Positions 43,101 through 52,264 of a stretch of 64,000 nucleotides of DNA are shown here, in pieces. The DNA comes from Archangium gephyra (GTDB lineage Bacteria > Myxococcota > Myxococcia > Myxococcales > Myxococcaceae), in contig NZ_CP011509.1 of the NCBI RefSeq assembly GCF_001027285.1, positions 3,790,501-3,854,500 on the forward strand, in the 5' to 3' direction. The first letter of the stretch is position 1; each line of letters opens with the position of its first letter. The notes below the pieces were generated by a model. It did not search any database and was not told where the DNA came from. It worked only from the letters and a program-made list of their open reading frames with translations. Both the position numbers and the translations under genes were made by a program.

Positions 43101-44240
43101 ATGCACGAACACCCCATCTACCTGGACCACAACGCCACCGCGCCGCTGCTGCCCGAGGTGGTGGACGCGATGGTGCCGTACCTGCGCGAGCACTTCGGCA
43201 ACCCGTCGAGCGCGCACGTCTACGGGCGCCAGGCCAAGGCGGCCGTCGACCAGGCGCGGGCCCGGGTGGCGGTGCTGCTCGGCGCGGCGGCGGAGGAGCT
43301 CTTCTTCGTCGCGCATGGCACGGAGGCCAACAACCTCGCCATCCGGGGCGTGCTGGCGGCGCTGCCGGAGAAGCGGCACGTGGTGACGTGCGTGACCGAG
43401 CACCCGGCCACCACCGAGCCGTGCCGCCAACGGGAGAAGCAGGGCGGGCAGGTGACATGGCTGCCGGTGGACGGAGAGGGCCGCATCCGTGTCTCCGAGG
43501 CCGTGGCCGCGCTGCGGAGCGACACGGCGCTCGTCACGCTCATGCACGCCAACAACGAGACGGGCGTGCTGCAGCCCATCGCGGAGGTGGCGCGCGAGGC
43601 CCGGGCGCGGGGCGTGCTGCTGCACACCGACGCGGCCCAGTCCGTGGGCAAGCTGCCCGTGTCCGTCGAGGGGCTCGGCGTGGATCTGCTCACGGTGGTG
43701 GGCCACAAGTTCGGCGCGCCCAAGGGCGTGGGGGCGCTGTACGTGCGCAAGGGCACGCCGGTGCGTCCGGTGCTGCTCGGCGCGGGGCACGAGCGCGGCC
43801 TGCGTCCGGGCACGGAGAACGTCGCTTCCATCGTGGGGCTCGGGGTGGCCTGCGAGGTGGCGCTCCGCACGGTGGAGACGGAGGCGGCGCGGGTGAGGGG
43901 CCTGCGCGATGAGCTGTGGGAGCGGCTGCGAGCGCGCGTCCCGGGACTGGCGCTCAACGGCCATCCGGTGGAGCGGCTGCCCAATACGCTGAACGTGCGC
44001 TTCCCCGGGGTGAGCGGCTCCGCCCTGCTGACGGCCACTCCCGAGGTGGCCGCGTCCACGGGCTCGGCGTGCCACGCGGGCGAGGAGTCCGCCTCCTCCA
44101 TCATCACCGCCATGGGGGTGGAGCCCTCGGCGGCGCTCGGCTCGGTGCGCCTGTCCCTGGGCCGGATGACGACACAACCGGACGTGGTGGCCGCCGCCGA
44201 GGCGCTCGCCGCGGCGTGGAAGCGCCTGGCGCGAGGCTGA
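43101..44240 (+). CDS. Cysteine desulfurase (NifS/IscS family)
   Basis: 379 residues, ATG with GAGGAG. PLP-dependent class V fold: YLDHNATAPLLPEV at the start, HTDAAQSVGK, the PLP lysine in VVGHKFGAPKG (~199), and the sulphur-accepting loop GSACHAGEE (Cys ~328). It releases sulphur from cysteine for Fe-S clusters or thio-modification. No iscU, sufBCD or thiI-like partner is adjacent, so its target pathway is open. Confidence 0.93.
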   Translation: MHEHPIYLDHNATAPLLPEVVDAMVPYLREHFGNPSSAHVYGRQAKAAVDQARARVAVLLGAAAEELFFVAHGTEANNLAIRGVLAALPEKRHVVTCVTEHPATTEPCRQREKQGGQVTWLPVDGEGRIRVSEAVAALRSDTALVTLMHANNETGVLQPIAEVAREARARGVLLHTDAAQSVGKLPVSVEGLGVDLLTVVGHKFGAPKGVGALYVRKGTPVRPVLLGAGHERGLRPGTENVASIVGLGVACEVALRTVETEAARVRGLRDELWERLRARVPGLALNGHPVERLPNTLNVRFPGVSGSALLTATPEVAASTGSACHAGEESASSIITAMGVEPSAALGSVRLSLGRMTTQPDVVAAAEALAAAWKRLARG

Positions 44241-44294
44241 GCCGTTCACCGAGCGCCGCTCGCCATTTCGACTGGAAAGAAAGGGAGACGAGAC

Positions 44295-44858
44295 ATGCGG
44301 AGACTGACCGTTTTCAACAACGTGTCGCTGGACGGGTACTTCGTGGACGCCAACGGCGACATGAGCTGGGCCCACAGGGCGAACCAGGACGCGGAGTGGA
44401 ATGACTTCGTCTCGGGGAATGCCAGTGGCGGAGGCGAGCTGTTGTTCGGCAGGAAGACCTACGAGCTCATGGCCAGCTTCTGGCCGACGCCCATGGCGGC
44501 CCAGATGCAGCCCCTCGTGGCCGAGCGGATGAACAACCTGTCCAAGGTCGTGTTCTCCAGAACCCTGGACAAGGCGTCGTGGAGCAATACGACGCTGGTG
44601 AAGGGCGACCTGGTGGCGGAAGTCCGCAAGCTGAAGCAGGCGCCCGGACAGGGCATGACCCTCATGGGAAGCGGCAGCATCGTCGCGCAGCTGGCCCAGG
44701 CGGGGGTGATCGACGAGTACCAGCTCGTGGTGAATCCCATCGTGCTGGGCAAGGGCAGGACGATGTTCGAGGGCATCCCGGAGAAGCTGCTCCTGAAGCC
44801 CACGAAGACGCGGACCTTCGGCAACGGGAATGTCCTGCTGTGTTACGTGCCGGCGTAG
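44295..44858 (+). CDS. Dihydrofolate reductase-like (RibD C-terminal) protein
   Basis: 187 residues, ATG with AGGGAGA upstream. MRRLTVFNNVSLDGYFVDAN is the signature start; GGELLFGRKTYELMASFWPT and MTLMGSGSIVAQLAQAGVID-like segments mark the NADPH-binding fold (residue order as in RibD_C/YwjB). It is probably an NADPH-dependent reductase of unknown substrate; a true DHFR is unlikely from the lack of classical folate-binding motifs. Confidence 0.87.
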   Translation: MRRLTVFNNVSLDGYFVDANGDMSWAHRANQDAEWNDFVSGNASGGGELLFGRKTYELMASFWPTPMAAQMQPLVAERMNNLSKVVFSRTLDKASWSNTTLVKGDLVAEVRKLKQAPGQGMTLMGSGSIVAQLAQAGVIDEYQLVVNPIVLGKGRTMFEGIPEKLLLKPTKTRTFGNGNVLLCYVPA

Positions 44859-44933
44859 CGGCGGCCCAGGTGCAAAGGGGCAACCTGTTGGGCCATACTT
44901 CGGCTCCCCCCAGGCGATCCCGAGGCACGCACC

Positions 44934-46433
44934 TTGGCCGAGTCCACCCCCGCGCTCTCCCAGACGGCGTTCGTCCAACAACTCAACTTCTGGGCTCGTG
45001 ACGCGAGCAACGAGTCCGCGGCGCTCCTGGGCGCCTTCGCGCTCGGGATGTTCGCGCACGTTCCGGACGAGGGGGCCTCCGCGCCCATCTCCCTGGAGTC
45101 GCTCGCCCAGCGTATCGGCGGCACCGTGCGTGGCACTCGCTCCGTCATCGAGCCGCTCGTCGGGCTCGGCTTCGTCCGGCTGGAGGAGGGGAGGGGGTAC
45201 TCGCTCCCGGCCTCCAGCGCCTTCCTGCGTCAGGAGGGGTTCTCCGCCCGGATGCGCGAGGCGCTGGACGGGTGGCTCGTGTCCGCGAAGTTGCCCGAGG
45301 CCCTCCGCACGGGCGCTCCGGTGGAGTGGCGCGGTGGCTCGCGAGACCTGCTCGGGTGGTACCGCCAGGAGTTCCTCTCGCCCCGCGCGCCCGCGCCGAG
45401 CCCCACCGCCGCGGACTACGAGGACCGGGCCGTCCGCAACTTCCTGCGCACCCAGGCGCTCGTGACGAGTGGCACGGTGGGCCTGCTGGAGGCCATGGTG
45501 TCCGGCCCCCGGCCGCTCGCGGAGCTGGCGACGGCCACCGGCTCCCAGCCCGAGGCCCTGCGGGTGCTGCTCGGGGTGCTCGCCTCCATGGGGCTCGTGC
45601 GGCAGGAGGGGGAGGCCTTCGGCTTCTCCGAATTGGCCGGCCGCTCCCTGGACGCCACCAGCCTGCCGTACTTCCAGCGCGCGCTGCCGGCCACCATGGA
45701 CTACTGGGAGGCCTTCGCGCACGTGGACGAGGCCGTCACCCAGCAGAGGTTCCGCCTGGACCTGCGCGACCCGGAGACGGCGAAGCGCATCTACCAGCAG
45801 AACGCCTCGCGCATCACCGGCATCTTCGTCTCCCACCTCAAGCTGGGCCGCAAGGCCGCGGAGCTCGCCGCCAGCATGCGCCCCCTGAAGGACGCGCGGG
45901 TGCTCGACGTGGGCACCGGCTCGGGTGTCTGGGGCGCTGCCTTCGGACTGGCGGACCCTTCCGTGCACGTCACCTACCTGGACTCCGAGCACGTCCTGGA
46001 GCAGGTGAAGCCCAACATCGCGAAGCTCAAGCTGGATGGGCGCGCGCGCTACTGGGCCGGGGACTGCCTCTCCGTGGACTACGGCGAGTCCCAGTACGAC
46101 ATCATCCTCCTGCCCCAGGTCATCCCCGCGCTGCCTCCCGAAGAGCTGCCGCGCCTCTTCGGCAAGCTCGCCCGCGCGCTGCGTCCCCAGGGGCTGCTCC
46201 TCATCTCCGGCTACCTGCTGACGGACCGGCGCGATGGGCCCCTGGACGCGCTCTACTTCGCGCTGCGCCGCTACGTGTCCAACGAGGGCGACGTGCTGTC
46301 CATGCCCGACTTCCGCCGGCTGCTCGAGCCCGTGGGCCTCACGTCCTCCCGTGGCTTCGAGATGCCCATCCAACAGGTCGTCGTCGCCTCGCGCGGAGAC
46401 GTCCCCTGGCCCGCCGCCGCCCCGGCCCGCTGA
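44934..46433 (+). CDS. SAM-dependent methyltransferase with two winged-helix dimerisation domains (copy A)
   Basis: 499 residues, TTG start with GAGG 8 bases upstream. Residues ~1-130 and ~160-240 are two successive winged-helix/dimerisation-like segments (e.g. LESLAQRIGGTVRGTRSVIE; LATATGSQPEALRVLLGVLA). The Rossmann methyltransferase domain follows with motif I ARVLDVGTGSGVWGAAFG (~325) and VTYLDSEHVLEQVK, and a late LLLISGYLLTDRRDGPLDALY. It resembles plant-type O-methyltransferases used in natural-product pathways. It is paralogous along its length to the gene at 50610-52121. The PLP enzyme follows 35 bases downstream. Confidence 0.85.
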   Translation: MAESTPALSQTAFVQQLNFWARDASNESAALLGAFALGMFAHVPDEGASAPISLESLAQRIGGTVRGTRSVIEPLVGLGFVRLEEGRGYSLPASSAFLRQEGFSARMREALDGWLVSAKLPEALRTGAPVEWRGGSRDLLGWYRQEFLSPRAPAPSPTAADYEDRAVRNFLRTQALVTSGTVGLLEAMVSGPRPLAELATATGSQPEALRVLLGVLASMGLVRQEGEAFGFSELAGRSLDATSLPYFQRALPATMDYWEAFAHVDEAVTQQRFRLDLRDPETAKRIYQQNASRITGIFVSHLKLGRKAAELAASMRPLKDARVLDVGTGSGVWGAAFGLADPSVHVTYLDSEHVLEQVKPNIAKLKLDGRARYWAGDCLSVDYGESQYDIILLPQVIPALPPEELPRLFGKLARALRPQGLLLISGYLLTDRRDGPLDALYFALRRYVSNEGDVLSMPDFRRLLEPVGLTSSRGFEMPIQQVVVASRGDVPWPAAAPAR

Positions 46434-46468
46434 CGTCTTCCTCCTCCCGCCTTCCCGCCTGGACAGAC

Positions 46469-47635
46469 ATGGATCTGCTTCGCTCGTTCTTCATGGAGGA
46501 CTACCTCGAGGGCTCGCGCTTCACCGCGCGCTACAACCTCGGCGAGTCCGGTGCCCGGCCCCGCACCGTGGGAGAGCTGCTCACCGGCTCCGGTGTCAGC
46601 CCCCAGCAGGCCATGGACACGTTCCTGTCCACCCTGCTGCGCGACAGCCCCAACTGGGGCCGCGCCGATCTGCGCGACCTCGTGGCCGCCATGCACCCTG
46701 GCACCACGCGCGACAACGTCCTCATCACCACGGGCACCAGCGAGGCCCTGCTGCTCCTCTTCCGGCAGCTCCGTCCTCGCAAGGTGGCCCTCGCCTGGCC
46801 CGCCTTCCAGCTCCTCTACGAGCTGCCCATGCAGCAAGGCGCGGAGATCGTCCGCCTGCCCGTGCGCTGGGACTCGCGTGGCGTGCCCTCCGTCGACACC
46901 GGTGAGTGGCTCGCCCTGCTCGAGCGCGAGTCCCCAGACGTCGTCATCATCAACAACCCCCACAACCCGAGCGGCCTGGTGCTCGAGCCGGAGCTGCTGG
47001 AGCGTGTCTCGCGGTGGGTGGACGCGTCCGGCGCCACGCTCGTGGGGGACGAGCACTACCGCTTCCTCTCCTCGGACACCGAGGTGCTGGGCGCCACCGT
47101 GTACCGCCCGGGCACGCGCTCCTTCGTCACCGGCTCGTTCATCAAGTGCCTCGGCTGTCCGGGGCTGCGCATCGGCTGGTGCGTGGGCGACACGGCCATG
47201 CTGGCGCGCATGCAGAACGAGAAGAACTACACCACGCACACCGTGAATCCCGTCACCGAGTGGATCTCCCACGAGGTGCTCAAGGACCTCGGCAGCTCCG
47301 TGCTCACCGAGGCGCGCGAGGACTGGCGGCGCAACCGGCGCGCCCTGGCCTCCTTCCTGGGGCGCTCCCAGGGCGTGTACGGCGTGGCTCCGGCGGGAGG
47401 ACTCGTCACCTGCATCGGCGTGCGGGGCGTGGCCGGCCCGAAGGAGTTCGAGGCGAAGCTCCAGGCGCTCGGCGAGGCCGGGGTGTTCGTGCTGCCGCTC
47501 AGCGCCATGGAGCACGGCGAGCCCTCGGGCACCCACCCGCTGGAGCGCGGCCACGGCTTCCGCCTGGGCCTGGGCATGTCTCCGGAGCGCTTCCCCGAGG
47601 CCCTGGAGGCCATCGAGCGCGCCACCCGCGGCTGA
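46469..47635 (+). CDS. PLP-dependent aminotransferase, capreomycidine-synthase-like
   Basis: 388 residues, ATG 35 bases after the methyltransferase stop. Fold-type I aminotransferase: ITTGTSEALLLLFRQLRP, VVIINNPHNPSG, SFIKCLGCPGLRIGWC with the Schiff-base Lys, and a final GFRLGLGMSPERF. The N-terminal FRDSP-like LLRDSPNWGRADLRDLVAAM and order of motifs resemble capreomycidine synthase/VioD enzymes that cyclise hydroxyarginine, but substrate prediction from this is weak. Probably part of a small biosynthetic operon. Confidence 0.82.
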   Translation: MDLLRSFFMEDYLEGSRFTARYNLGESGARPRTVGELLTGSGVSPQQAMDTFLSTLLRDSPNWGRADLRDLVAAMHPGTTRDNVLITTGTSEALLLLFRQLRPRKVALAWPAFQLLYELPMQQGAEIVRLPVRWDSRGVPSVDTGEWLALLERESPDVVIINNPHNPSGLVLEPELLERVSRWVDASGATLVGDEHYRFLSSDTEVLGATVYRPGTRSFVTGSFIKCLGCPGLRIGWCVGDTAMLARMQNEKNYTTHTVNPVTEWISHEVLKDLGSSVLTEAREDWRRNRRALASFLGRSQGVYGVAPAGGLVTCIGVRGVAGPKEFEAKLQALGEAGVFVLPLSAMEHGEPSGTHPLERGHGFRLGLGMSPERFPEALEAIERATRG

Positions 47636-47650
47636 GCCGCCCGCGCTCCC

Positions 47651-48622
47651 CTACAGCAACGCGGAGAAGGCGTGCGGCCGGTCCGCGTACTGGGGATCCG
47701 ACAGGAGGAGCGCGTGGACGCGGCCCTGCGCGGTGGTGGGCACGGCCGGGAAGAGGTGGTGCGTGAGGTGGTACTGGTCGTTGCGCGGGAAGAGCACCCG
47801 GTTGAGCAGGCCCCAGCGGAAGATGTGGTTGCGCGAGCGGTGGAACTCGTCCGCCTCGCCGATGACACCCGCGTGGTCCACCGCATCCGACCAGTAGCGG
47901 ATGACCTGGTAGGCCACGAAGTAGGGCAGCCCGTAGAAGAGCAGGAAGTTCTTCCAGCCGATGCCCCACTGCGCCAACGCGAGCAGCCCGGCCAGGAAGG
48001 CCCACCGGCCCAGCGTCACCAGCCAGGGATCCGTGCGGCTCCACAGCACCGGGCGCACGAAGGACGGCAGGTGGACGAGCAGCAGCGGCCGCAGCAGGTG
48101 GCGCCGCACGAAGTGCTCCGTGGGCTCGGCGAAGCCGAACTTGCGGCGGGGGATGAAGTCCAGGTCCTTGACCGGGTCTCCCAGGTGCTGGTGGTGCGTG
48201 AAGTGCTCGCGCGTGTAGGGCTCCAGCGCCGTCAGGTCGATGATGGCCAGCACGTGCCCGAAGACGCGGTTGGCGCGCTTGCCGCGCACGAACATGCCGT
48301 GACACGCCTCGTGCAGCATGTTGCCGAGCGCGCGGAACCGCGTGGCGATGAAGAAGGCCACCAGCGGGTAGAGGCACCCGCCCACCACGGGATTCACGTT
48401 GAGCAGCGCGTGCGCCGCCACCGCCGCGCCCACGCCCAGCCCGATGTGCAACGCCAGATGCCCGACCCCCTCGGCCTTCGAGTGCGCGTGGTTGCCCAGC
48501 CGGGCCACCTCTCGCGCGTACTTCGCCCTCAGCCGCGAGGCCTCCGAGCCGGATCGCTCCCGCACGGCGGGCGCCAGGCCATCGCTCGTGCGGCGGGAGT
48601 CGTCCAACGGCGCCAGGGCCAT
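47651..48622 (-). CDS. Membrane fatty acid desaturase
   Basis: 323 residues, ATG with GGAAGG. The three di-iron histidine boxes are present: HEACHGM (HxxxH), HFTHHQHLGD (HxxHH) and the late HLTHHLFPAVP (HxxHH). Membrane helices lie between them (VVGGCLYPLVAFFIA, FLAGLLALAQWGIGW, FLLFYGLPYFVAYQVI). It introduces a double bond or hydroxyl into a lipid or carrier-bound acyl group. It is convergent with the PLP-enzyme gene, leaving only 15 bases between the stops. Confidence 0.88.
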   Translation of the reverse strand: MALAPLDDSRRTSDGLAPAVRERSGSEASRLRAKYAREVARLGNHAHSKAEGVGHLALHIGLGVGAAVAAHALLNVNPVVGGCLYPLVAFFIATRFRALGNMLHEACHGMFVRGKRANRVFGHVLAIIDLTALEPYTREHFTHHQHLGDPVKDLDFIPRRKFGFAEPTEHFVRRHLLRPLLLVHLPSFVRPVLWSRTDPWLVTLGRWAFLAGLLALAQWGIGWKNFLLFYGLPYFVAYQVIRYWSDAVDHAGVIGEADEFHRSRNHIFRWGLLNRVLFPRNDQYHLTHHLFPAVPTTAQGRVHALLLSDPQYADRPHAFSALL

Positions 48623-48731
48623 GAGACCTTCCGAGGAGACGGAAAAGGTGTAATCCCAGCCTAAGCTGAGACTACTGGTGTGGGCAAGCGAGCGGGTCTC
48701 AAAAGGTAATAAAAAGTGATGATGGGGTGCG

Positions 48732-50090
48732 TCAGGCGGCGGTAGGGCCTCGAGCCCGGTGCCGCTCGGCCACCCGGTAGAGCTGGGTGAGCGAGGCGTC
48801 CAGCAGGGACTGGCAGGAGCGCATGTAGTTGTAGGCCCGGACAAAGGGGAACCAGACGCGCCCGCCCACGAGCACCTGGGTCTCCTCGAGCTTCTGGCGC
48901 GGTATCCACCGGCCGCCCAGGTGGCGGATCAGCACCTCGCCCAGGTACGCGCCAATCGCGGGCACCGCGTGCTCGTCGATGCGCTCCCGCTCGAAGACCC
49001 GCGGGAAGCTCTCGTGCCAGAACTGGTAGTCCACGTCCGTGAGGGACTCGGGCGTGGCCTTGAAGACGGAGGGCACCTTCGTGTGCAGCAGCGCCACGAG
49101 GAGCTCGGCGAGATAGCTGTAGTGCTCGAGCGCGCGCTGGGGGTCCGCGACGTCCGGAGGCAGGGCGGCGCCGGCGGGGCGCCACTCCTCGGGCTCGGGC
49201 GGACTCCAGGTGTTGAGCTCGGCGATTTTGCGCTGGCGCTCGTGGATGGCGACGCTGTCCACCACGCGCGAGAGGAGCGGGGCCACGTCCGGGTGGAAGC
49301 GGGGCTCCACGGGGGCCAGTGCGGCACTGCGCTCGCGCAGGGTGCGCAGCACGGTGGCGAAGTCGAGGTCCGGCCGGAGGTGGCAGTACGCACGGGCCTG
49401 GGCGAGGCGGGCTTCGTCGCTGGCGAAGTCCGCGGCGATGGGCCATGTCACCAGCAGGACGCAGCCGTTGGGGAGCTCCTCCACCCGCCAGGCCGGCGTG
49501 GACAGCATGCGCTCGCGGCCCACGGCTTCCACCAGCTTCGGGCCGAAGACGTTGAGCCAGAAGAGCTCGTAGATCTTGTCGAACCCGTCCCGAATGGACG
49601 TCTGCAGGTCGCGGCCGAAATTGGGAGCGCCAGCCAACTGGTCGTCAGCCAGGCTGTGGGCCGAGGCATGGGAGACCGGGTAGCGCGAGGCCCACGTGCG
49701 GACCATCTCCACGAACTGGAGACAGCGCCCCGCCTCCGTGAAGAAGGAGAGCGGCTGCACCTCGAGCAAGAGGTCCAGCCTGGGAGGGAGGCTCGAGGAA
49801 TAGAGCCTCAGCGTCATGCTCAACGCTGGCCACTTCGTCCGGTAGAGCCCGATGGTCGTTACGCGTTCACCGCGTTCCTCCTCCAGTGCTTTCCAGACAG
49901 CGGCGCGGGCGTACTTGCGTTGTCGCTTGCCTTTAACGGTATCCGCCATCCAATCGCCTGCGTACTCCTCAAGCGCCTGGAAGAAGGGCGTCAGCTCGTT
50001 TTCCAGTGCCGCTCCCAGGTCGAAGGCACCGTCGAAGGTGAGCAGGAGGCTGTCCTCCGGCTTCGAATCGCGCACGCTCAGCACCTTCAT
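48732..50090 (-). CDS. DUF3396-like protein (type VI immunity-like), with long C-terminal extension
   Basis: 452 residues. The start ATG overlaps the stop of the upstream frame (ATGA). Residues ~10-265 follow the pattern of DUF3396/type VI immunity proteins: TFDGAFDLGAALENELTPFF near the N terminus, then IYELFWLNVFGPKLVEAVGR, and PNGCVLLVTWPIAADFAS. The rest (~265-452) is a helical unknown domain (LEHYSYLAELLVALLHTKVP, VRAYNYMRSCQSLLDASLTQ). No signal peptide is visible. It may protect against a toxin, possibly derived from the disrupted lipoprotein gene beside it. The family call is by eye. Confidence 0.5.
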   Translation of the reverse strand: MKVLSVRDSKPEDSLLLTFDGAFDLGAALENELTPFFQALEEYAGDWMADTVKGKRQRKYARAAVWKALEEERGERVTTIGLYRTKWPALSMTLRLYSSSLPPRLDLLLEVQPLSFFTEAGRCLQFVEMVRTWASRYPVSHASAHSLADDQLAGAPNFGRDLQTSIRDGFDKIYELFWLNVFGPKLVEAVGRERMLSTPAWRVEELPNGCVLLVTWPIAADFASDEARLAQARAYCHLRPDLDFATVLRTLRERSAALAPVEPRFHPDVAPLLSRVVDSVAIHERQRKIAELNTWSPPEPEEWRPAGAALPPDVADPQRALEHYSYLAELLVALLHTKVPSVFKATPESLTDVDYQFWHESFPRVFERERIDEHAVPAIGAYLGEVLIRHLGGRWIPRQKLEETQVLVGGRVWFPFVRAYNYMRSCQSLLDASLTQLYRVAERHRARGPTAA

Positions 50091-50599
50091 TGGAACAGTA
50101 TCTCCACTCCCGGGACTTCTTCCGTAGTTGCCTTCACGGCTGACTCCAAATCCCTTGCCTTCGATGGCTTGAGTGCGCCGCCCTCGTAGATGAGATGGAC
50201 CCGCTGGACGGGCACTTCGCCAACCTCGCGGAGAAGGGTCTGGAGGGAGTCGCGGCGGATGTCCAGCGTCTCACCTTATTTCCGCAGATCGTCCAGGGCC
50301 TCCAGCAGCCGTGGCATGTCCACACGCTGCTGCAACGCGACGAGCTCCGCGGGCGAGCGACATGCGAGGAAGGGGGCGAGGAGCGACTCCTCGTCGCCGG
50401 AGGAGAAATCGGGCCCATCCGGGACGGAGGCTTGGCCTCCGCAGAGGGGAGGGGCCATCCCCATGCCAGGCATCTGGCACGAGGCACCGGAGCGCGGCGC
50501 CACCGTGACGCACCCCGTGGTGAGCAGGGTGGCTCCCAGCAGCAGCAGTGCCCACCCATGCGCCATGGCCCTGGCGCGCAGGGTCTTGTTCAGCGGCAC
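50087..50599 (-). pseudogene. Lipoprotein gene with in-frame stop (107-residue N part, 62-codon C part)
   Basis: A GTG-started frame gives a signal peptide with lipobox (MAHGWALLLLGATLLTTGC) and a helical acidic region ending LLEALDDLRK, then TAA (50276-50278). The same frame continues for 62 codons with host-like third positions (ETLDIRRDSLQTLLREVGEV ... HLIYEGGALKPSKARDLESA) and ends at the ATGA overlap with the next gene. Only poor restart codons exist after the stop. The simplest reading is one lipoprotein of about 170 residues broken by a nonsense mutation. Alternatively the N part alone is functional. Confidence 0.6.
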
Positions 50600-50609
50600 G
50601 AACAGCCGC

Positions 50610-52121
50610 TCAGGCTGCGGCGCGCGGGGGCGGCGCGAGCTGCGTGGGCAGGTTCACCCCGGGGCGCGCCGCGAGGACGAGCTCCTGCGTCGGCAGCGGC
50701 AGGCACACCGACGAGGCGAGGCCCACGTCCGTCAGCAGCGCGGCGTACTCCGAGTGGGAGAGCAGATCCCCCTCGTTGGTGAGGAAGCGCCTCAGTCCAA
50801 AATAGAGGTGGTCCAGCGGGCCGTCCCGCCGCTCGTTCAGCACGTACTCGGCGATGACCAGGATGCCGTCCGGCTTCAGCGCGCGCGCCACCCGGCGGAA
50901 CATGTCCGGCAGGGACTCGGGCCGCAGCACGTTGAGCACCTGCGGCAGGATGATGAAGTCATACGCCGCCTCGCCGAAGTCCTGCGTGAAGAGGTTGCCC
51001 GGCCAGAAGCGCGCCTGCCCCAGCGCCTTGAGCTGCTCCACGTTGCGCCGCGCCTGCTGCAGCACCACCTCCTGGTCGAAGTAGGTGACCTGCGCCGTGG
51101 GCTCCGTCCGCGCGAAGGCCACCCCCCACACCCCCGAGCCCGTGCCGATGTCCAACACCCGCGCTCCCGCCAGCGGCTTCACCTGGGCGAGCGTCGCCGC
51201 CGCGCGCCGGCTGAGCTGGAAGTGCGAGGCGAACACCGCCGTAATCTGATTCGAGTTGTCCGCGTAGAAGCGCTGGCTCACCTCGGGATCCTTCAGGTCC
51301 AGGATGAAGCGCTCGTGCCGCACCGTCTCCTCGAGCCGCTCCAGCGCCTCCCAGTACTGCGCCGACACGGAGAAGGAGCGCAGCAGGTACGGCAGCGCCT
51401 TGCCGTCGAGCACCTGCCGGGCCTCCTCCGTGAAGGTGCTCGTGGTGCCCTCGCTCCGGGTGATGCCCAGGTGCCCCAGCACGTCCAGCATCGTGCGCAG
51501 GCCTCGCTCACTCGCGCCCGTGGCCTCCCGCAACGCCGCCTCGTCCCGGGGACCCGCGGCGAGCTGCTCGAGCAGCCCCAGCCGGCCCGCCGTCACCAGC
51601 ACCCACGTGCGTGCCGCACTGCGCGCGAAGCGGTCGAAGAAGTCCTCCGCCTCCGCGGAGGGCGAGGGCACCTTCTCCAGGAAGAGCCGCCGGTAGTGCT
51701 CCAGCACGTCCCAGCGCTGGCCCTCGTGGGTGACGGGCGCTCCCGACCGCACCGCCTCCTCCAACCGGCCCATGGGCCCCCACCCACCCACCGCCTCCTG
51801 GAGCCGCTCGCGGAACGACGGCTCCCGCAGGAAGGCCGCCACCGGACGGGCGAGCACGAGTCCGCGCGCCTCGTCCTGGTGCACCAGTCCCAGGCACACC
51901 AGCAGCTCGGTGAGCGAGCGCACGCCCCGGACCGACGCGCCCACCTTCCCGGCGAGCTGCTGGACCGTCATGGGCGTGCCCTCGCCCTCCACCGGCAGGG
52001 CATCGAAGAGGCCCACCGTCAGCGAGGTGCGCAGCAGCGCCGACTCGTTCGAGGCATTGCGCGCCCAGAAGTGCAGTGACTGCGCCAGGGAAGGGGACGG
52101 GGTGCTCCGTGGAGCCGTCAT
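50610..52121 (-). CDS. SAM-dependent methyltransferase with two winged-helix domains (copy B)
   Basis: 503 residues, ATG behind GAGG. It aligns over its full length with the methyltransferase at 44934-46433: matching starts (SLHFWARNASNESALL), paired winged-helix regions (VQQLAGKVGASVRGVRSLTE; ALREATGASERGLRTMLDVL) and the motif I ARVLDIGTGSGVWGVAFAR. The active-site region ends LVIAEYVLNERRDGPLDHLY. Probably an O-methyltransferase acting in the same pathway as copy A. Opposite strand to the ABC permease genes, from which it diverges. Confidence 0.85.
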   Translation of the reverse strand: MTAPRSTPSPSLAQSLHFWARNASNESALLRTSLTVGLFDALPVEGEGTPMTVQQLAGKVGASVRGVRSLTELLVCLGLVHQDEARGLVLARPVAAFLREPSFRERLQEAVGGWGPMGRLEEAVRSGAPVTHEGQRWDVLEHYRRLFLEKVPSPSAEAEDFFDRFARSAARTWVLVTAGRLGLLEQLAAGPRDEAALREATGASERGLRTMLDVLGHLGITRSEGTTSTFTEEARQVLDGKALPYLLRSFSVSAQYWEALERLEETVRHERFILDLKDPEVSQRFYADNSNQITAVFASHFQLSRRAAATLAQVKPLAGARVLDIGTGSGVWGVAFARTEPTAQVTYFDQEVVLQQARRNVEQLKALGQARFWPGNLFTQDFGEAAYDFIILPQVLNVLRPESLPDMFRRVARALKPDGILVIAEYVLNERRDGPLDHLYFGLRRFLTNEGDLLSHSEYAALLTDVGLASSVCLPLPTQELVLAARPGVNLPTQLAPPPRAAA

Positions 52122-52264
52122 CGGTACCTCGTTCGGGGGGGCCCCAGCTTCGCCGCTTCGCTCCCGGTTTCGCAACCCGGCCTCCCCGTGAGTCCCGGGC
52201 CCCATGGCTTGCCAGGATTGGCATGTTTTTCTAACTTCCACCCCTCGGCGAGAGGGAGTCCGCA

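Noticed and set aside
42450-46373. 1,307-codon minus-strand open frame
   Set aside because: Only the first-listed 3' end (42450-43022) is a real hydrolase gene; the rest is antisense to the cysteine desulfurase, RibD-like and methyltransferase genes, an effect of high GC.
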